DNA of 22,717 nucleotides from CAZWUL01 sp964636625 (GCA_964636625.1 CAZWUL010000017.1:1-22717); one strand, 5' to 3'. Shown: positions 6,782 to 15,244, numbered from the stretch's first letter. Notes: generated by a model from the sequence alone, not told the origin. Numbers and translations: made by a program.

Positions 6782-9700
6782 TCAACCCGTATTCTCAAAC
6801 CAGACTTTTCCACTTTGCAAATAGTCCTTTATTTCATTAATTATTAACTTATTATAATCAATACTGATATCACCATTAACTTGCTGGTGATAAGTTTTTT
6901 GTTCAGCTTTAAAATGAATAATTACTTTACTTTTACCACGGTATTTCCTGAATATCTCCTTTAAGCCTTTTAATTTTTGCACATCCAGTTTATTTAAATC
7001 TATTTCTATATGTAAATAAAAATTATTGTCATTTTTATTTTTTCTTTTTCTTGATTTTTTTATCCTGTAATCACCAATGGGGCTAATTGCCTCTGCCAAT
7101 ATTTTGGTATTAAATTCCCCGGCGTCAAGACGCCCTTCTATTATTACTACATTTTCTTCCTGTATTGCTTCCTTAAAATCTTCGTATGTTTTCGGGAAAA
7201 CAATTACCTCTACAGTGCCTTCCAAATCCTCCAGAACAAAATAAACCATCATATTTCCATTTTTTGTGGTTTTTTTTCTCAAGGCCGTAATAATACCCCC
7301 CAGAACAAGGTGGGTTTTATCATTAAATTGATGGAGCTGGGCAGAATTAGCAGTAATAATTTGTTTTAATCTATCGTGATGATCATCCAAGGGATGATGG
7401 GAAAGATAAAAGCCAAGAGTTTCTTTTTCCATAGTTAAAAGCTCCTGGTCACTGAATTCATCAATTTCCGGCAATGAGGGACTACCTTGCTGTTGTGAGT
7501 CAGAGTCTTTGCTCATCAAGGCAAAAAGATTAGTCTGTCCATTTCTTTTTTCTCTTTGTATTTCATGACCAAAATCGATAGCTTTTTCTAGAACTGATAA
7601 AAGCTGAGCTCTCTTAAAGCCAGTAGAATCAAAAGAGCCGCATTTTATAAGACTTTCAACAACTCTGCGATTCATTGTTTTTGAATCTACTCTCTGGCAG
7701 AAATCAAAAAGAGAAACAAAGGGACCATGCTCAGTTCGTTCCTGAATAATATTTTCAATTGCAGCTTTTCCAACATTCTTAACTGCGGCCAATCCAAAAC
7801 GTATTGTTTCTTTATCAACAACAGTAAAGTCAGTCAGGCTCTCGTTTATATCGGGTGGTAATATTTTTAATTTTATATTTTGACACTCTTTGATATATTT
7901 CACTACCTTATCAGTATTTTGCATAATGCTGGTTAAGAGTGCTGCCATATACTCCACCGGATAATGCGCTTTAAGATAGGCAGTTTGATAGGATATAAAA
8001 GCATAGGATACACTATGTGATTTATTAAAACCATACCCGGCAAAATAAGCTATAAGGTCAAATATTTCCTGGGCAGTTTTTTTGTCAATTCCGTTTTTAA
8101 CTGCACCTTTTAGAAATAGTTGATTCTGTTTTTTCATTATTTCTTTTACTTTTTTCCCCATAGCTTTTCTTAGAATGTCAGCCTGACCCAGAGTAAATCC
8201 TGCTAATTCACTGGCAATCTGCATTACCTGTTCCTGGTAAACAATAACACCATAGGTATCTCGTAAAATCGGTTCCAGGCGAGGGTGAATATATTTAATT
8301 TCAACTTTGCCTTTTTTTCTATCTATAAAATCATCAATCATGCCACTTCCCAGTGGGCCTGGTCTAAAAAGCGCCAAAAGTGCTGTTATATCTTCGATAT
8401 TCTTGGGTTCTAATCTTTTTACCAGGTCAATCATTCCGGAACTTTCTAATTGAAAAAGGCCACAACACTCACCCCTGGAAAGCAGCTTATACACCTCTTT
8501 ATCATCCAGCGGGACATTGTTAATATCAATATTCTCTCCCCTGGTTTTCCTGATAATTTTTAAAGTATTGTTTATTACCGATAAAGTCCTTAACCCCAAA
8601 AAGTCCATCTTTAGCAAACCCAATGATTCCAGCTCTTCAGCTGCATATTGTGTCGATATTTCACCATCTGATGTTAACTGCAAAGGGACAAAGTCAATCA
8701 AAGATGCCCGGGACAGCACAACACCTGCAGCATGTGTAGAGGCATGACGGGACAAACCTTCCAGCTTGGAAGACACCTCAATCATTTTCTTCACATTAGA
8801 ATCATTTTCCATTCTGGTTTTTAATTCAGGTTCCAACTTTAATGCTTTCTCAATAGTCATCTTGGGATCCATGGGAATTAGTTTGGCAATTTTATCAACC
8901 TGTCCATAGGGTATTCCTAAAGCTCTGCCCACATCTCGTATTGCAGCCCGGGCAGCCATTGTCCCAAAGGTAATAATCTGAGAAACTTTCTCACGTCCAT
9001 ACTTCTTACTGACATATTCGATAACCTCTCCTCTGCCCTCGTAACTGAAATCAATGTCAAAATCAGGCATGCTTATTCTTTCCGGGTTCAAGAATCTTTC
9101 AAAAAGTAAATTATAATCCAAAGGATTAATGCTGGTTATATTAAGACAATATGCTATCAGGCTTCCCGCAGCAGAACCTCTACCGGGGCCAACCATTATC
9201 TGATTACTCTTAGCATAATTAACAAAATCCCAGACAATTAAAAAATAAGTGGCAAAACCCATTTTTTCAATGACTGACAATTCATAATCCAACCTTTTAG
9301 TGATATGAGCATCCACTTTTTTAAATTTATTTTTGGCTCCCTCATAGCATAATTGGCGTAAATAATTATTATCGCTTAGTCCATTCGGGAGGTTAAAATC
9401 TGGTAAGTGTGCATTTCTAAAGTCAATTTCCAGATTACATTTTTCAGCAATTTTTACAGTATTTTCCAATGCTTCCGGGATATCAGCAAAACGCTGTTGC
9501 ATTTCTTCCGGTGTATTAAAATAAAACTCGTCAGTACTTAATTTCATCCTGTTAGGGTCATCAAGATTGGTGGCCGTCTGTATGCATAATAATATATCAT
9601 GTGCCTCTCTATCATCTTTGTTCATATAATGCACATCATTAGTAGCGACCAATGGTATCTGCAAAGAATGCCCTAACTTAATCAGCTCCTGGTTTACCTT

Positions 9701-10261
9701 GAGCTGTTCAGGCATGGTGTTACTCTGGATTTCCAAATAAAAATCATCTTTACCAAATATCTCCTGGTAAGACAAGGCTAACTCCCTCGCTTTTTCAGTA
9801 TTGTTCTGCAATACCATACGGGCTACTTCTCCTTTTAAGCAGGCAGAAAGGCCTATTAAACCTTCGCTGTATTCCTTTAAAATTTCTTTATCTATTCTGG
9901 GTTTATAATAGAAACCCTCTAAAAAAGACTTAGTAACTAACTGGAGAAGGTTTTGATATCCCTTTTTGTTTTTAACAAGAAGAATTAAATGGCTCGGTGA
10001 TTCTTTTTTGCCATTTGATTTATCTTTTCTACTGTTGGGAGCAATATACACCTCACAGCCAATAATAGGTTTAATCTGATTGGCGATGGCTTCTTTATAA
10101 AACTGTATCGCACCATACATTACACCATGGTCAGTTAACGCCAATGCAGGCATATTACAATTTTTAGCTTTAGAAACCAATTCTTTAATACGGCATGCTC
10201 CATCAAGAAGGCTATATTCAGAATGAACATGAAGATGGACAAAATTTTTTGCATTCAACAT
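6782..10261 (-). CDS. dnaE: DNA polymerase III subunit alpha with intact PHP site
   Basis: DnaE is the catalytic subunit of the replicative polymerase. The N-terminal PHP domain carries the full set of nine metal ligands known from proofreading DnaE enzymes: His11, His13, Asp20, His45, Glu70, His91, Cys141, Asp209 and His211. The palm has PDFDIDF (399-405; Asp402 and Asp404) and KMDFLGLRTL with Asp553, matching E. coli Asp401, Asp403 and Asp555. A helix-hairpin-helix region follows, then an OB-fold (LVLGGIITALRKK onward) and a C-terminal domain. At 1159 aa it is a normal DnaE1-type length. The ATG at 10261 is preceded by AAAGGTGAG at about 10 nt. An intrinsic terminator for the upstream gene ends about 24 bp before the start, and I find no good separate promoter. 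Confidence 0.98.
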   Translation of the reverse strand: MLNAKNFVHLHVHSEYSLLDGACRIKELVSKAKNCNMPALALTDHGVMYGAIQFYKEAIANQIKPIIGCEVYIAPNSRKDKSNGKKESPSHLILLVKNKKGYQNLLQLVTKSFLEGFYYKPRIDKEILKEYSEGLIGLSACLKGEVARMVLQNNTEKARELALSYQEIFGKDDFYLEIQSNTMPEQLKVNQELIKLGHSLQIPLVATNDVHYMNKDDREAHDILLCIQTATNLDDPNRMKLSTDEFYFNTPEEMQQRFADIPEALENTVKIAEKCNLEIDFRNAHLPDFNLPNGLSDNNYLRQLCYEGAKNKFKKVDAHITKRLDYELSVIEKMGFATYFLIVWDFVNYAKSNQIMVGPGRGSAAGSLIAYCLNITSINPLDYNLLFERFLNPERISMPDFDIDFSYEGRGEVIEYVSKKYGREKVSQIITFGTMAARAAIRDVGRALGIPYGQVDKIAKLIPMDPKMTIEKALKLEPELKTRMENDSNVKKMIEVSSKLEGLSRHASTHAAGVVLSRASLIDFVPLQLTSDGEISTQYAAEELESLGLLKMDFLGLRTLSVINNTLKIIRKTRGENIDINNVPLDDKEVYKLLSRGECCGLFQLESSGMIDLVKRLEPKNIEDITALLALFRPGPLGSGMIDDFIDRKKGKVEIKYIHPRLEPILRDTYGVIVYQEQVMQIASELAGFTLGQADILRKAMGKKVKEIMKKQNQLFLKGAVKNGIDKKTAQEIFDLIAYFAGYGFNKSHSVSYAFISYQTAYLKAHYPVEYMAALLTSIMQNTDKVVKYIKECQNIKLKILPPDINESLTDFTVVDKETIRFGLAAVKNVGKAAIENIIQERTEHGPFVSLFDFCQRVDSKTMNRRVVESLIKCGSFDSTGFKRAQLLSVLEKAIDFGHEIQREKRNGQTNLFALMSKDSDSQQQGSPSLPEIDEFSDQELLTMEKETLGFYLSHHPLDDHHDRLKQIITANSAQLHQFNDKTHLVLGGIITALRKKTTKNGNMMVYFVLEDLEGTVEVIVFPKTYEDFKEAIQEENVVIIEGRLDAGEFNTKILAEAISPIGDYRIKKSRKRKNKNDNNFYLHIEIDLNKLDVQKLKGLKEIFRKYRGKSKVIIHFKAEQKTYHQQVNGDISIDYNKLIINEIKDYLQSGKVWFENTG

Positions 10262-10285
10262 TATACTTCACTCACCTTTTATTCT

Positions 10286-10313
10286 AAAAAAATGGAAAGC
10301 CTGCCAGGCTTCC
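10286..10313 (-). terminator. Intrinsic terminator of the fba-pfk operon
   Basis: The plus-strand arms GGAAAGCCT (10294-10302) and AGGCTTCC (10306-10313) form an 8-bp stem with one bulged A and a 3-nt loop. On the minus strand the hairpin is followed by A and then seven Ts (10286-10292). It lies downstream of the phosphofructokinase gene and upstream of dnaE on the same strand, so it should separate the two units or attenuate readthrough. Confidence 0.75.
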
Positions 10314-10473
10314 CATTATTCTATTTATTTATCTTATTATCTATTATCAATCATCAACATTATATTAATATAGTACCACCAAAATAATTTCGATTAATCA
10401 TTTTTATATATGATATGGCCTATAATAACATCTTTATCATTTTTATATGTTATATTTTAACCGCTTAATAAAA

Positions 10474-11505
10474 TTATTTAAAGAATATTTTAGCTAAATC
10501 AATCCAGTCCTGGCTAACTATTTTTATTTCCCTGGTTGCCTCTTCCAGTGGTATACCAATAACTTCATTTCCTTTTAGGGCAGCCATTTTACCAAATTCC
10601 TGTTGTTCAATTAACTCAATCGCTTTGACCCCGGTGCGCAATCCTAATACCCTATCAAAGATAGTGGGTATTCCACCTCTTTGCATATGGCCAATAACTG
10701 CATGCCTGGTTTCTATTCCTGTTTTTTCACTGATAATATCACCCAGTGTTTGGCCAATTTCTCTTTTCTTTAATATCATATGACCAAACTGATCCAGTTC
10801 CTCTTCTCCCTCACCAACCCCGGGTAGCTCAACTCCTTCAGACACTACCACCAGTGCATATTTTTTCCGAGAATAAACCCTTTGTAATTGTTTGCACATA
10901 CTTTCAATATCTGGTTCCTCCTCAGGAAGAAGAATCCAGTCTGCTCCTGAGGATAAGCCTGTGTAAAGTGCAACCCAACCGGCATGTCGTCCCATAACTT
11001 CTAATATCATAACACGGTGGTGTGATTTCCCGGTATCTTCCAAACTTTTCATTGCTTCTACAGCACGAGTAACTGAACTGTCAAAACCAAAGGTAAAATC
11101 AGTAGCCGATAAATCATTATCCATAGTTTTAGGAGCACCAACTACATTAACTCCTTTTTCTTTATAAAGTTTATTGGCAACACCAAGAGTGTCTTCTCCC
11201 CCCATAGCCAGGATGGCATCCAGGCCATAATTATTAATAGTATTCATAACCCTTTTAACACCATCATCTATTTTAAAAGGATTGGTTCTGGAGGTTCCCA
11301 GAAAAGTTCCTGCTTTATCAACCAATTCTTCTACATCCTGTAAATGAATTTTAAATAGATTGCCATCCACTAACCCTTTCCATCCATCTCTAATTCCAAA
11401 TACTTCATAATTGTAATCATACGCACGGTAGACAGCCCCACGGATGGCAGGGTTTAATCCACAACAATCTCCTCCGCCTGTTAATATTCCAATTCTTTTT
11501 GACAT
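10474..11505 (-). CDS. pfp: 6-phosphofructokinase, pyrophosphate-dependent type
   Basis: It phosphorylates fructose 6-phosphate to fructose 1,6-bisphosphate in glycolysis. The ATG at 11505 (343 aa) is chosen over the GTG at 11508 because GGAGG lies 7 nt upstream. Family motifs: GGGDCCGLNP near the N-terminus, MGRHAGW in the substrate-binding region, and GHMQRGG. Two residues decide the phosphoryl donor. Where ATP enzymes have GGDGS, this protein has GGEDT (Asp105); where ATP enzymes have Gly before TIDND, it has PKTMDND (Lys126). Asp plus Lys at these places is the signature of PPi-dependent enzymes, whose reaction is reversible. The donor assignment is therefore an inference from established residue rules. 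It lies 44 bp downstream of fba and is closed by a terminator. Confidence 0.92.
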   Translation of the reverse strand: MSKRIGILTGGGDCCGLNPAIRGAVYRAYDYNYEVFGIRDGWKGLVDGNLFKIHLQDVEELVDKAGTFLGTSRTNPFKIDDGVKRVMNTINNYGLDAILAMGGEDTLGVANKLYKEKGVNVVGAPKTMDNDLSATDFTFGFDSSVTRAVEAMKSLEDTGKSHHRVMILEVMGRHAGWVALYTGLSSGADWILLPEEEPDIESMCKQLQRVYSRKKYALVVVSEGVELPGVGEGEEELDQFGHMILKKREIGQTLGDIISEKTGIETRHAVIGHMQRGGIPTIFDRVLGLRTGVKAIELIEQQEFGKMAALKGNEVIGIPLEEATREIKIVSQDWIDLAKIFFK

Positions 11506-11549
11506 CACTAAACCTCCACAAATATTTTTAGTCTTTTTTATTTTTATTA

Positions 11550-12416
11550 TTAAGCCTGGTTATTTGAGCCTAAAACTCTGATGCGTCCTCTAATCACTTC
11601 TTTGGCTGCCTCTTTGGCAGGAGCCAGCACTTTTCGAGGGTCTATTTCATCAGGATTATCTTTAAGAAGTTCTCTTGCTGCTTCGGTAAAAGCCATTCGA
11701 ATACGGGTATCTATATTTATTTTACTAATACCGGCAGCAATTCCTTTTTTAATTTCCTCATCACTTGCTCCGGATGCTCCGTGTAATACTAAGGGGACTC
11801 CGGTTAAATCTCTTATTTTTTCAATTCTCTCTATATCCAGCTTAGCTATTTGTTCCTGACATCCATGAATAGTGCCTACAGCTGCCGCCAATGAGTCTAT
11901 TTCAGTCAGCTTGACAAACCTGGCAGCTTCTTCAGGATCCGCCATAAATTCTTTAATTCTTTCGCGAGCCACACCAGGTTCATCACTAGCATCCATCTTC
12001 CCAATTTGTCCTATTTCCGCCTCTACTGGCACACCACAGACATGGGCCATTTCTACTACTTTTTTGGTCATTGCAACATTTTCATCAAAAGGCAATTTCG
12101 AACCATCGAACATTAAGGATGTAAAGCCTGCGCGCAGACAGAGAATATTCTGATAATAATCTGTTCCATGATCTAAATGCAAAACAACAGGTATAGTTAC
12201 TTTATCGGCTAGTGTCTTAACCATGCTGACAATCATATCCAGACCGGCATATTTAATGGCTCCTTGAGAAGCCTGTACAATGACCGGGGACCGTTCTTCT
12301 TCAGCTGTTTCAATTATTGCCTGCACAATCTCCATATTGTTGGCATTAAAAGCACCAACCGCATAATTATTTTTCTGGGCATCTATCAAGATTTCTTTAC
12401 TAGTTACTAAGGACAT
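11550..12416 (-). CDS. fba: Class II fructose-bisphosphate aldolase
   Basis: It is a zinc-dependent aldolase cleaving fructose 1,6-bisphosphate to dihydroxyacetone phosphate and glyceraldehyde 3-phosphate. The expected residues are visible: Asp82-His83 in HLDHG, Glu134 in EAEIG, His184 in GTIHG (often GTSHG), His212 in LHGASG, and the phosphate-binding NIDT near 234-237. At 288 aa it matches short class IIA/B enzymes. A tagatose-bisphosphate aldolase has the same fold and cannot be excluded by motif alone. The adjacent phosphofructokinase argues for the fructose enzyme. A good AAAGGAG lies 6 nt before the ATG at 12416. It is the first gene of an fba-pfk operon with a clear promoter. Confidence 0.95.
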   Translation of the reverse strand: MSLVTSKEILIDAQKNNYAVGAFNANNMEIVQAIIETAEEERSPVIVQASQGAIKYAGLDMIVSMVKTLADKVTIPVVLHLDHGTDYYQNILCLRAGFTSLMFDGSKLPFDENVAMTKKVVEMAHVCGVPVEAEIGQIGKMDASDEPGVARERIKEFMADPEEAARFVKLTEIDSLAAAVGTIHGCQEQIAKLDIERIEKIRDLTGVPLVLHGASGASDEEIKKGIAAGISKINIDTRIRMAFTEAARELLKDNPDEIDPRKVLAPAKEAAKEVIRGRIRVLGSNNQA

Positions 12417-12509
12417 ATTATTCTCCTTTCAATCCATCAATGTTTATAGTATTATTACAATATCTTTGCAGTATTAAATTTTACCCTAAAATTTATTCTA
12501 CAATTAATA

Positions 12510-12538
12510 ATTATATATTTGTTGTCAGATTATTGCAA
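12510..12538 (-). promoter_or_regulatory. Promoter for the fba-pfk operon
   Basis: On the minus strand, -35 TTGCAA (12533-12538; 4 of 6) and a perfect -10 TATAAT (12510-12515) are separated by 17 bp. The predicted start, near 12503, gives a leader of about 85 nt before the fba ATG. Confidence 0.65.
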
Positions 12539-12714
12539 TCATAGTTTCCTTATTTATCCCATAATTTTTAAAAGACAGTCAAAAGAATTATCTGTTATAA
12601 CTATAAGAATTTGTTCATCTCTAATCTAAGACTGTTTGTATTACCAATATCAGTAAACATCATACCAACAAAGTGATGGTTTTAAAAACCTTAAAAGAGG
12701 TTCGACTTTTTCTT

Positions 12715-12844
12715 GTTTAGTTTTTGTTATGCTCTTTTCTTTCAGTTTTATTTAAATATAATATTTTCAAGCAATACAACTTCCTGCTTTAGAGTCCAGG
12801 TGCAAAATTATTATATAGTTTTTCTTAATCCTTTGCATGGTAAA
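12715..12844 (-). repeat. Dispersed intergenic element, copy 2
   Basis: This is the homologue of 2988-3126 on the same strand. It shares TTT(A)ACCAT, GATTAA, CACCTG, TATTGCTT, AATAAA, GAAAGAAAA(G)AGCA and CTAAAC in the same order. A lysine-rich frame also occurs here: TTG (12766-12768) to TAA, encoding about 17 residues ending NKTERKEHNKN. From the shared AATAAA to the stop codon both copies are exactly 36 nt. Like copy 1 it sits in a long spacer, upstream of a separate promoter for the next gene, so it is not part of that gene's leader. Confidence 0.5.
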
Positions 12845-12901
12845 CTAATTCATTTAACCATTACCACTTTAACCTTCTAAGAAGATGACTTTTCAAGGCT
12901 A

Positions 12902-12969
12902 AATAAAAAGGCAAAAACCGCAACAATCTGTTATCCATCCTATGTAAAGATTTATAAGATTATTGCGGT
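12902..12969 (-). terminator. Terminator of the hflKC operon
   Basis: The plus-strand arms ACCGCAACAATCT (12917-12929) and AGATTATTGCGGT (12957-12969) form a 13-bp stem on the minus-strand transcript, with one U-G wobble and a 27-nt loop. The next bases on that strand are TTTTGCC followed by TTTTT. It begins about 58 bp after the hflC stop codon. The long loop is unusual, but stem length and T-tract support termination. Confidence 0.65.
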
Positions 12970-13027
12970 AATATGATTTTAAGAAATTAAAACTTATTCT
13001 ATATTATTAATCAAGGTTATTGTTTGT

Positions 13028-13891
13028 TCAGGGAGTACCCGCGCTCTCAAGGAAACGAAGTAAGTCTGAATCGGAACGAATAACCATTTTTGTTTTACCT
13101 CCGATAATTTGCGAGTAGGCATTCAGCCGACGCCAGAACTGGAAAAACTCCTCATCCTGTCCGTAAGCCTGGGCATATATTTCTGCTGCTCGTGCATCAC
13201 CTTCACCCCTGATAGATTCTGATCTTTCATAGGCTTCAGCCAGGATAATGGTGGATTGACGATCTGCATCTGCCCGAATAGCGTCACCTCTTTCAGCTCC
13301 CTCAGCACGGTAGCGCATAGCGATACGATGCCGCTCTGCCTGCATACGGGCGAAAACACTATCCTGAACTTCATCAGGCAGGTCTGTACGTTTGATGCGA
13401 TTATCCAATACTTCTATACCAAGTTGCTCTGCAAGCACACGAACATCTTCGGTCACTCTATTCATAAGTTCTTCCCGGTCCTCTCGTATAAGATCTATAA
13501 AGTCATGTCCTGCCACTTCCTGACGCAACCGGGAACCTACTATATCATCAAGTCTTGCCTGTGCTACTGATTCTACACGAACACGCCGGTAAAACTCATG
13601 AAAATCAGAAATTCGCCAACGGGTAACATAGTCGACAAGAACTCTTTTGCGATCCCGGGTCAAAAATTCTGCCGGTGCACCATCTGCACTAAGTACCCGA
13701 CTATCCATAACGTGCAAAGCCTGTATCCAGGGGAGCTTGATATGCAATCCAGGGTCCTGTATCGCCTGGACAAATTCTCCAAACTGGGTTATGATGGCAG
13801 TTTCAGTCTCATCTAATGTGAAAAACATCTGGCTGCCAATAAACACCAATAACACGATGATGGTTGCCAGAACTATACCTTTGTCTCTCAT
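13028..13891 (-). CDS. hflC: HflC, SPFH membrane protein
   Basis: HflC pairs with HflK in a large membrane complex that surrounds and modulates the FtsH protease. An N-terminal membrane helix (about residues 5-27) is followed by the SPFH/band-7 domain (ETETAIITQFGEFVQ onward) and a long charged helical region rich in Glu, Ala and Arg (about 160-245, RADADRQSTIILAEAYERSE) typical of stomatin-like proteins. At 287 aa it is slightly shorter than E. coli HflC. The ATG at 13891 begins 2 nt after the hflK stop, with GGAAGGTGA inside the end of hflK, so the two are translationally coupled. GC is clearly higher than in neighbouring genes (57% in the 60 bases from 13261) and Arg is mostly CGN, hinting at a different origin or strong expression selection. 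Confidence 0.94.
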   Translation of the reverse strand: MRDKGIVLATIIVLLVFIGSQMFFTLDETETAIITQFGEFVQAIQDPGLHIKLPWIQALHVMDSRVLSADGAPAEFLTRDRKRVLVDYVTRWRISDFHEFYRRVRVESVAQARLDDIVGSRLRQEVAGHDFIDLIREDREELMNRVTEDVRVLAEQLGIEVLDNRIKRTDLPDEVQDSVFARMQAERHRIAMRYRAEGAERGDAIRADADRQSTIILAEAYERSESIRGEGDARAAEIYAQAYGQDEEFFQFWRRLNAYSQIIGGKTKMVIRSDSDLLRFLESAGTP

Positions 13892-13893
13892 TG

Positions 13894-14880
13894 TTAGTCA
13901 CCTTCCTCTCTAATATTATGGTGGTCAAGTTCCAATATGGGCAGTATGTTTCCACCAATATCAGGATTGACAATGACCAGGTCAATATCTTTGTGTCCTA
14001 AAACCTCCTCAATAATCTCCAGATACATCCGCTCGCGGGTTACCGAAGGCGCTATGGCATACTCTTTATAAATTTCAAGAAAACGGGCAGTATCTCCCTG
14101 TGCTTCGAGAATACGGCGTTCCCGATAACCCATTGCATCTGCCAGAATTTGTGCAGCCTCACCCCTGGCGCGAGGTACTATATCTTCCCGGTACCCTTCT
14201 GCTTCTTCAACCAATCGTTCACGGTCCTCCAGTGCACGAACAACTTCATGAAACGCGTCTTCTACCTGTTCAGGCGGATCTGCAGTCAGGATACGGGCTT
14301 CGCGAACTAACAGCCCGGATGAATAGTTATCCAGAAGTTCCTGCAAATGCATACGGGTTAATTCCTGCACTTCAGCTCTACCCTCAGTCATAGTATAATC
14401 AATAGGAAAACTGCCAACTACACCTCGCAGGGCAACTTCAGCTGCACTATGAAGAACAGTCTCCGGGTCACGTACGCGAAAGATAAAGTCAGATGGGTCT
14501 TTAACTATATATTGGATGAAAAGGTGAATTTTAATTATGTTTTCATCTCCAGTTAACATCAATGCTTCACGGTTAACCACGTCCGTAAAACCGTCTCTCC
14601 TGACCCTATATCCTACTGTGGTACTACGGATAGTATCAATATCAACTATCGTCACTTGCTGAATCGGCCTGGGAATATGGTACCGTAATCCTGGACTTGT
14701 AACAGAATGTTCACGTCCAAATTGTCTTACCACCCCCACCTCGCCTGGACCTACTGTGTATATACCTGTCAATAGCCAGATAACAACAATAATTATGATA
14801 AAAATAGGCCATAAACGACGAAAAGTTGATAGAACAGCAAGGATATCTTTACCAGATTCTTTATAATCTTCCATTGCCAT
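13894..14880 (-). CDS. hflK: HflK, SPFH membrane protein
   Basis: HflK is the partner of HflC in the FtsH-regulating SPFH complex. I place the start at the ATG 14880 (328 aa, MAMEDYKES) because AAGGAGG lies 8 nt upstream. The frame is open as far as 14949, but the extra 23 residues have no ribosome site. A single membrane helix (WPIFIIIIVVIWLLTGIY) is followed by the band-7 domain beginning TVGPGEVGVVRQFG and a helical region (ALEDRERLVEEAEGYRED onward). The Pro/Gly-rich N-terminal tail of proteobacterial HflK is absent, as in many non-proteobacterial homologues. It is the first gene of hflK-hflC, with a promoter candidate upstream. Base composition is GC-rich relative to the window, as in hflC. 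Confidence 0.93.
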   Translation of the reverse strand: MAMEDYKESGKDILAVLSTFRRLWPIFIIIIVVIWLLTGIYTVGPGEVGVVRQFGREHSVTSPGLRYHIPRPIQQVTIVDIDTIRSTTVGYRVRRDGFTDVVNREALMLTGDENIIKIHLFIQYIVKDPSDFIFRVRDPETVLHSAAEVALRGVVGSFPIDYTMTEGRAEVQELTRMHLQELLDNYSSGLLVREARILTADPPEQVEDAFHEVVRALEDRERLVEEAEGYREDIVPRARGEAAQILADAMGYRERRILEAQGDTARFLEIYKEYAIAPSVTRERMYLEIIEEVLGHKDIDLVIVNPDIGGNILPILELDHHNIREEGD

Positions 14881-14993
14881 TAATGATTCCTCCTTGTTCT
14901 TCTTTTTCAAAATCACATTTTTAAGTGAAATTTTAATTAAAAAATACAATTATTATCTAAAGCTCATCTCAGCTTCAATCTTTTTGTATTATC

Positions 14994-15023
14994 ATTGTAC
15001 CATCTTAGACAAAATTGATTCAA
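14994..15023 (-). promoter_or_regulatory. Promoter candidate for hflKC
   Basis: On the minus strand, -35 TTGAAT (15018-15023) and -10 TACAAT (14994-14999) are 18 bp apart, with an extended -10 TG (TGGTACAAT). The predicted start, near 14987, gives a leader of about 105 nt before the chosen hflK ATG, which also supports rejecting the ORF's more upstream start. Confidence 0.5.
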
Positions 15024-15227
15024 TTTGCAAATATTACTGTTTAATTAAAAATGATAATCAGTTTCTAAATTGATTCTTATATTCGATTACTAACTAATCA
15101 TTGTCTTTATTTACCTTCAAACAAAAAACCTTTTAAGTTTTTAGTATTTTTTCTTCATAGAATAACAAAATAACACCCAACATTATGCGTGTATCTGTGA
15201 TAGAAAAATACAGTTGATGAGTCTACC

Positions 15228-15244
15228 AAAAAAACATTGAATGT
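15228..15244 (-). terminator. Weak terminator-like hairpin after the fusion gene
   Basis: On the minus strand a 4-bp stem ACAT/ATGT with a 3-nt loop is followed by seven Ts, starting about 10 bp after the fusion gene's stop codon. The T-tract and position fit a terminator, but the stem is short. Confidence 0.3.

Larger units (their letters stand above)
12417..13027. other. fba-hflC intergenic region
   Basis: This spacer of about 610 bp lies between two minus-strand units. From the hflC side it holds a long-stem terminator (12902-12969), element copy 2 (12715-12844), a short CATCA/TGATG hairpin (about 12656-12676) in the place where copy 1 has its GC-rich hairpin, and the fba promoter. I see no other coding potential. 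Confidence 0.6.

Noticed and set aside
10321..10473. dnaE promoter in the pfk-dnaE spacer
   Set aside because: Several AT-rich TATAAT-like words exist, but none has a fair -35 at 16-18 bp, so I do not list one.
12902..12969. Terminal inverted repeats of a small mobile element
   Set aside because: The 13-bp arms enclose only 27 bp, there is no flanking target duplication that I can see, and a T-tract on the hflC side supports a terminator instead.
13123..13913. Several open frames on both strands across hflC
   Set aside because: The higher GC of this region makes antisense and shifted frames stay open longer; HflC accounts for the sequence with clear domain structure.
14100..14393. Plus-strand 97-codon frame inside hflK
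   Set aside because: Low-complexity Leu/Pro/His-rich product typical of an antisense shadow; no ribosome site.
14881..14949. Longer HflK N-terminus from 14949
   Set aside because: There is no Shine-Dalgarno at that start, the extra residues are Lys/Ile-rich translated spacer, and AAGGAGG lies 8 nt before the ATG at 14880.
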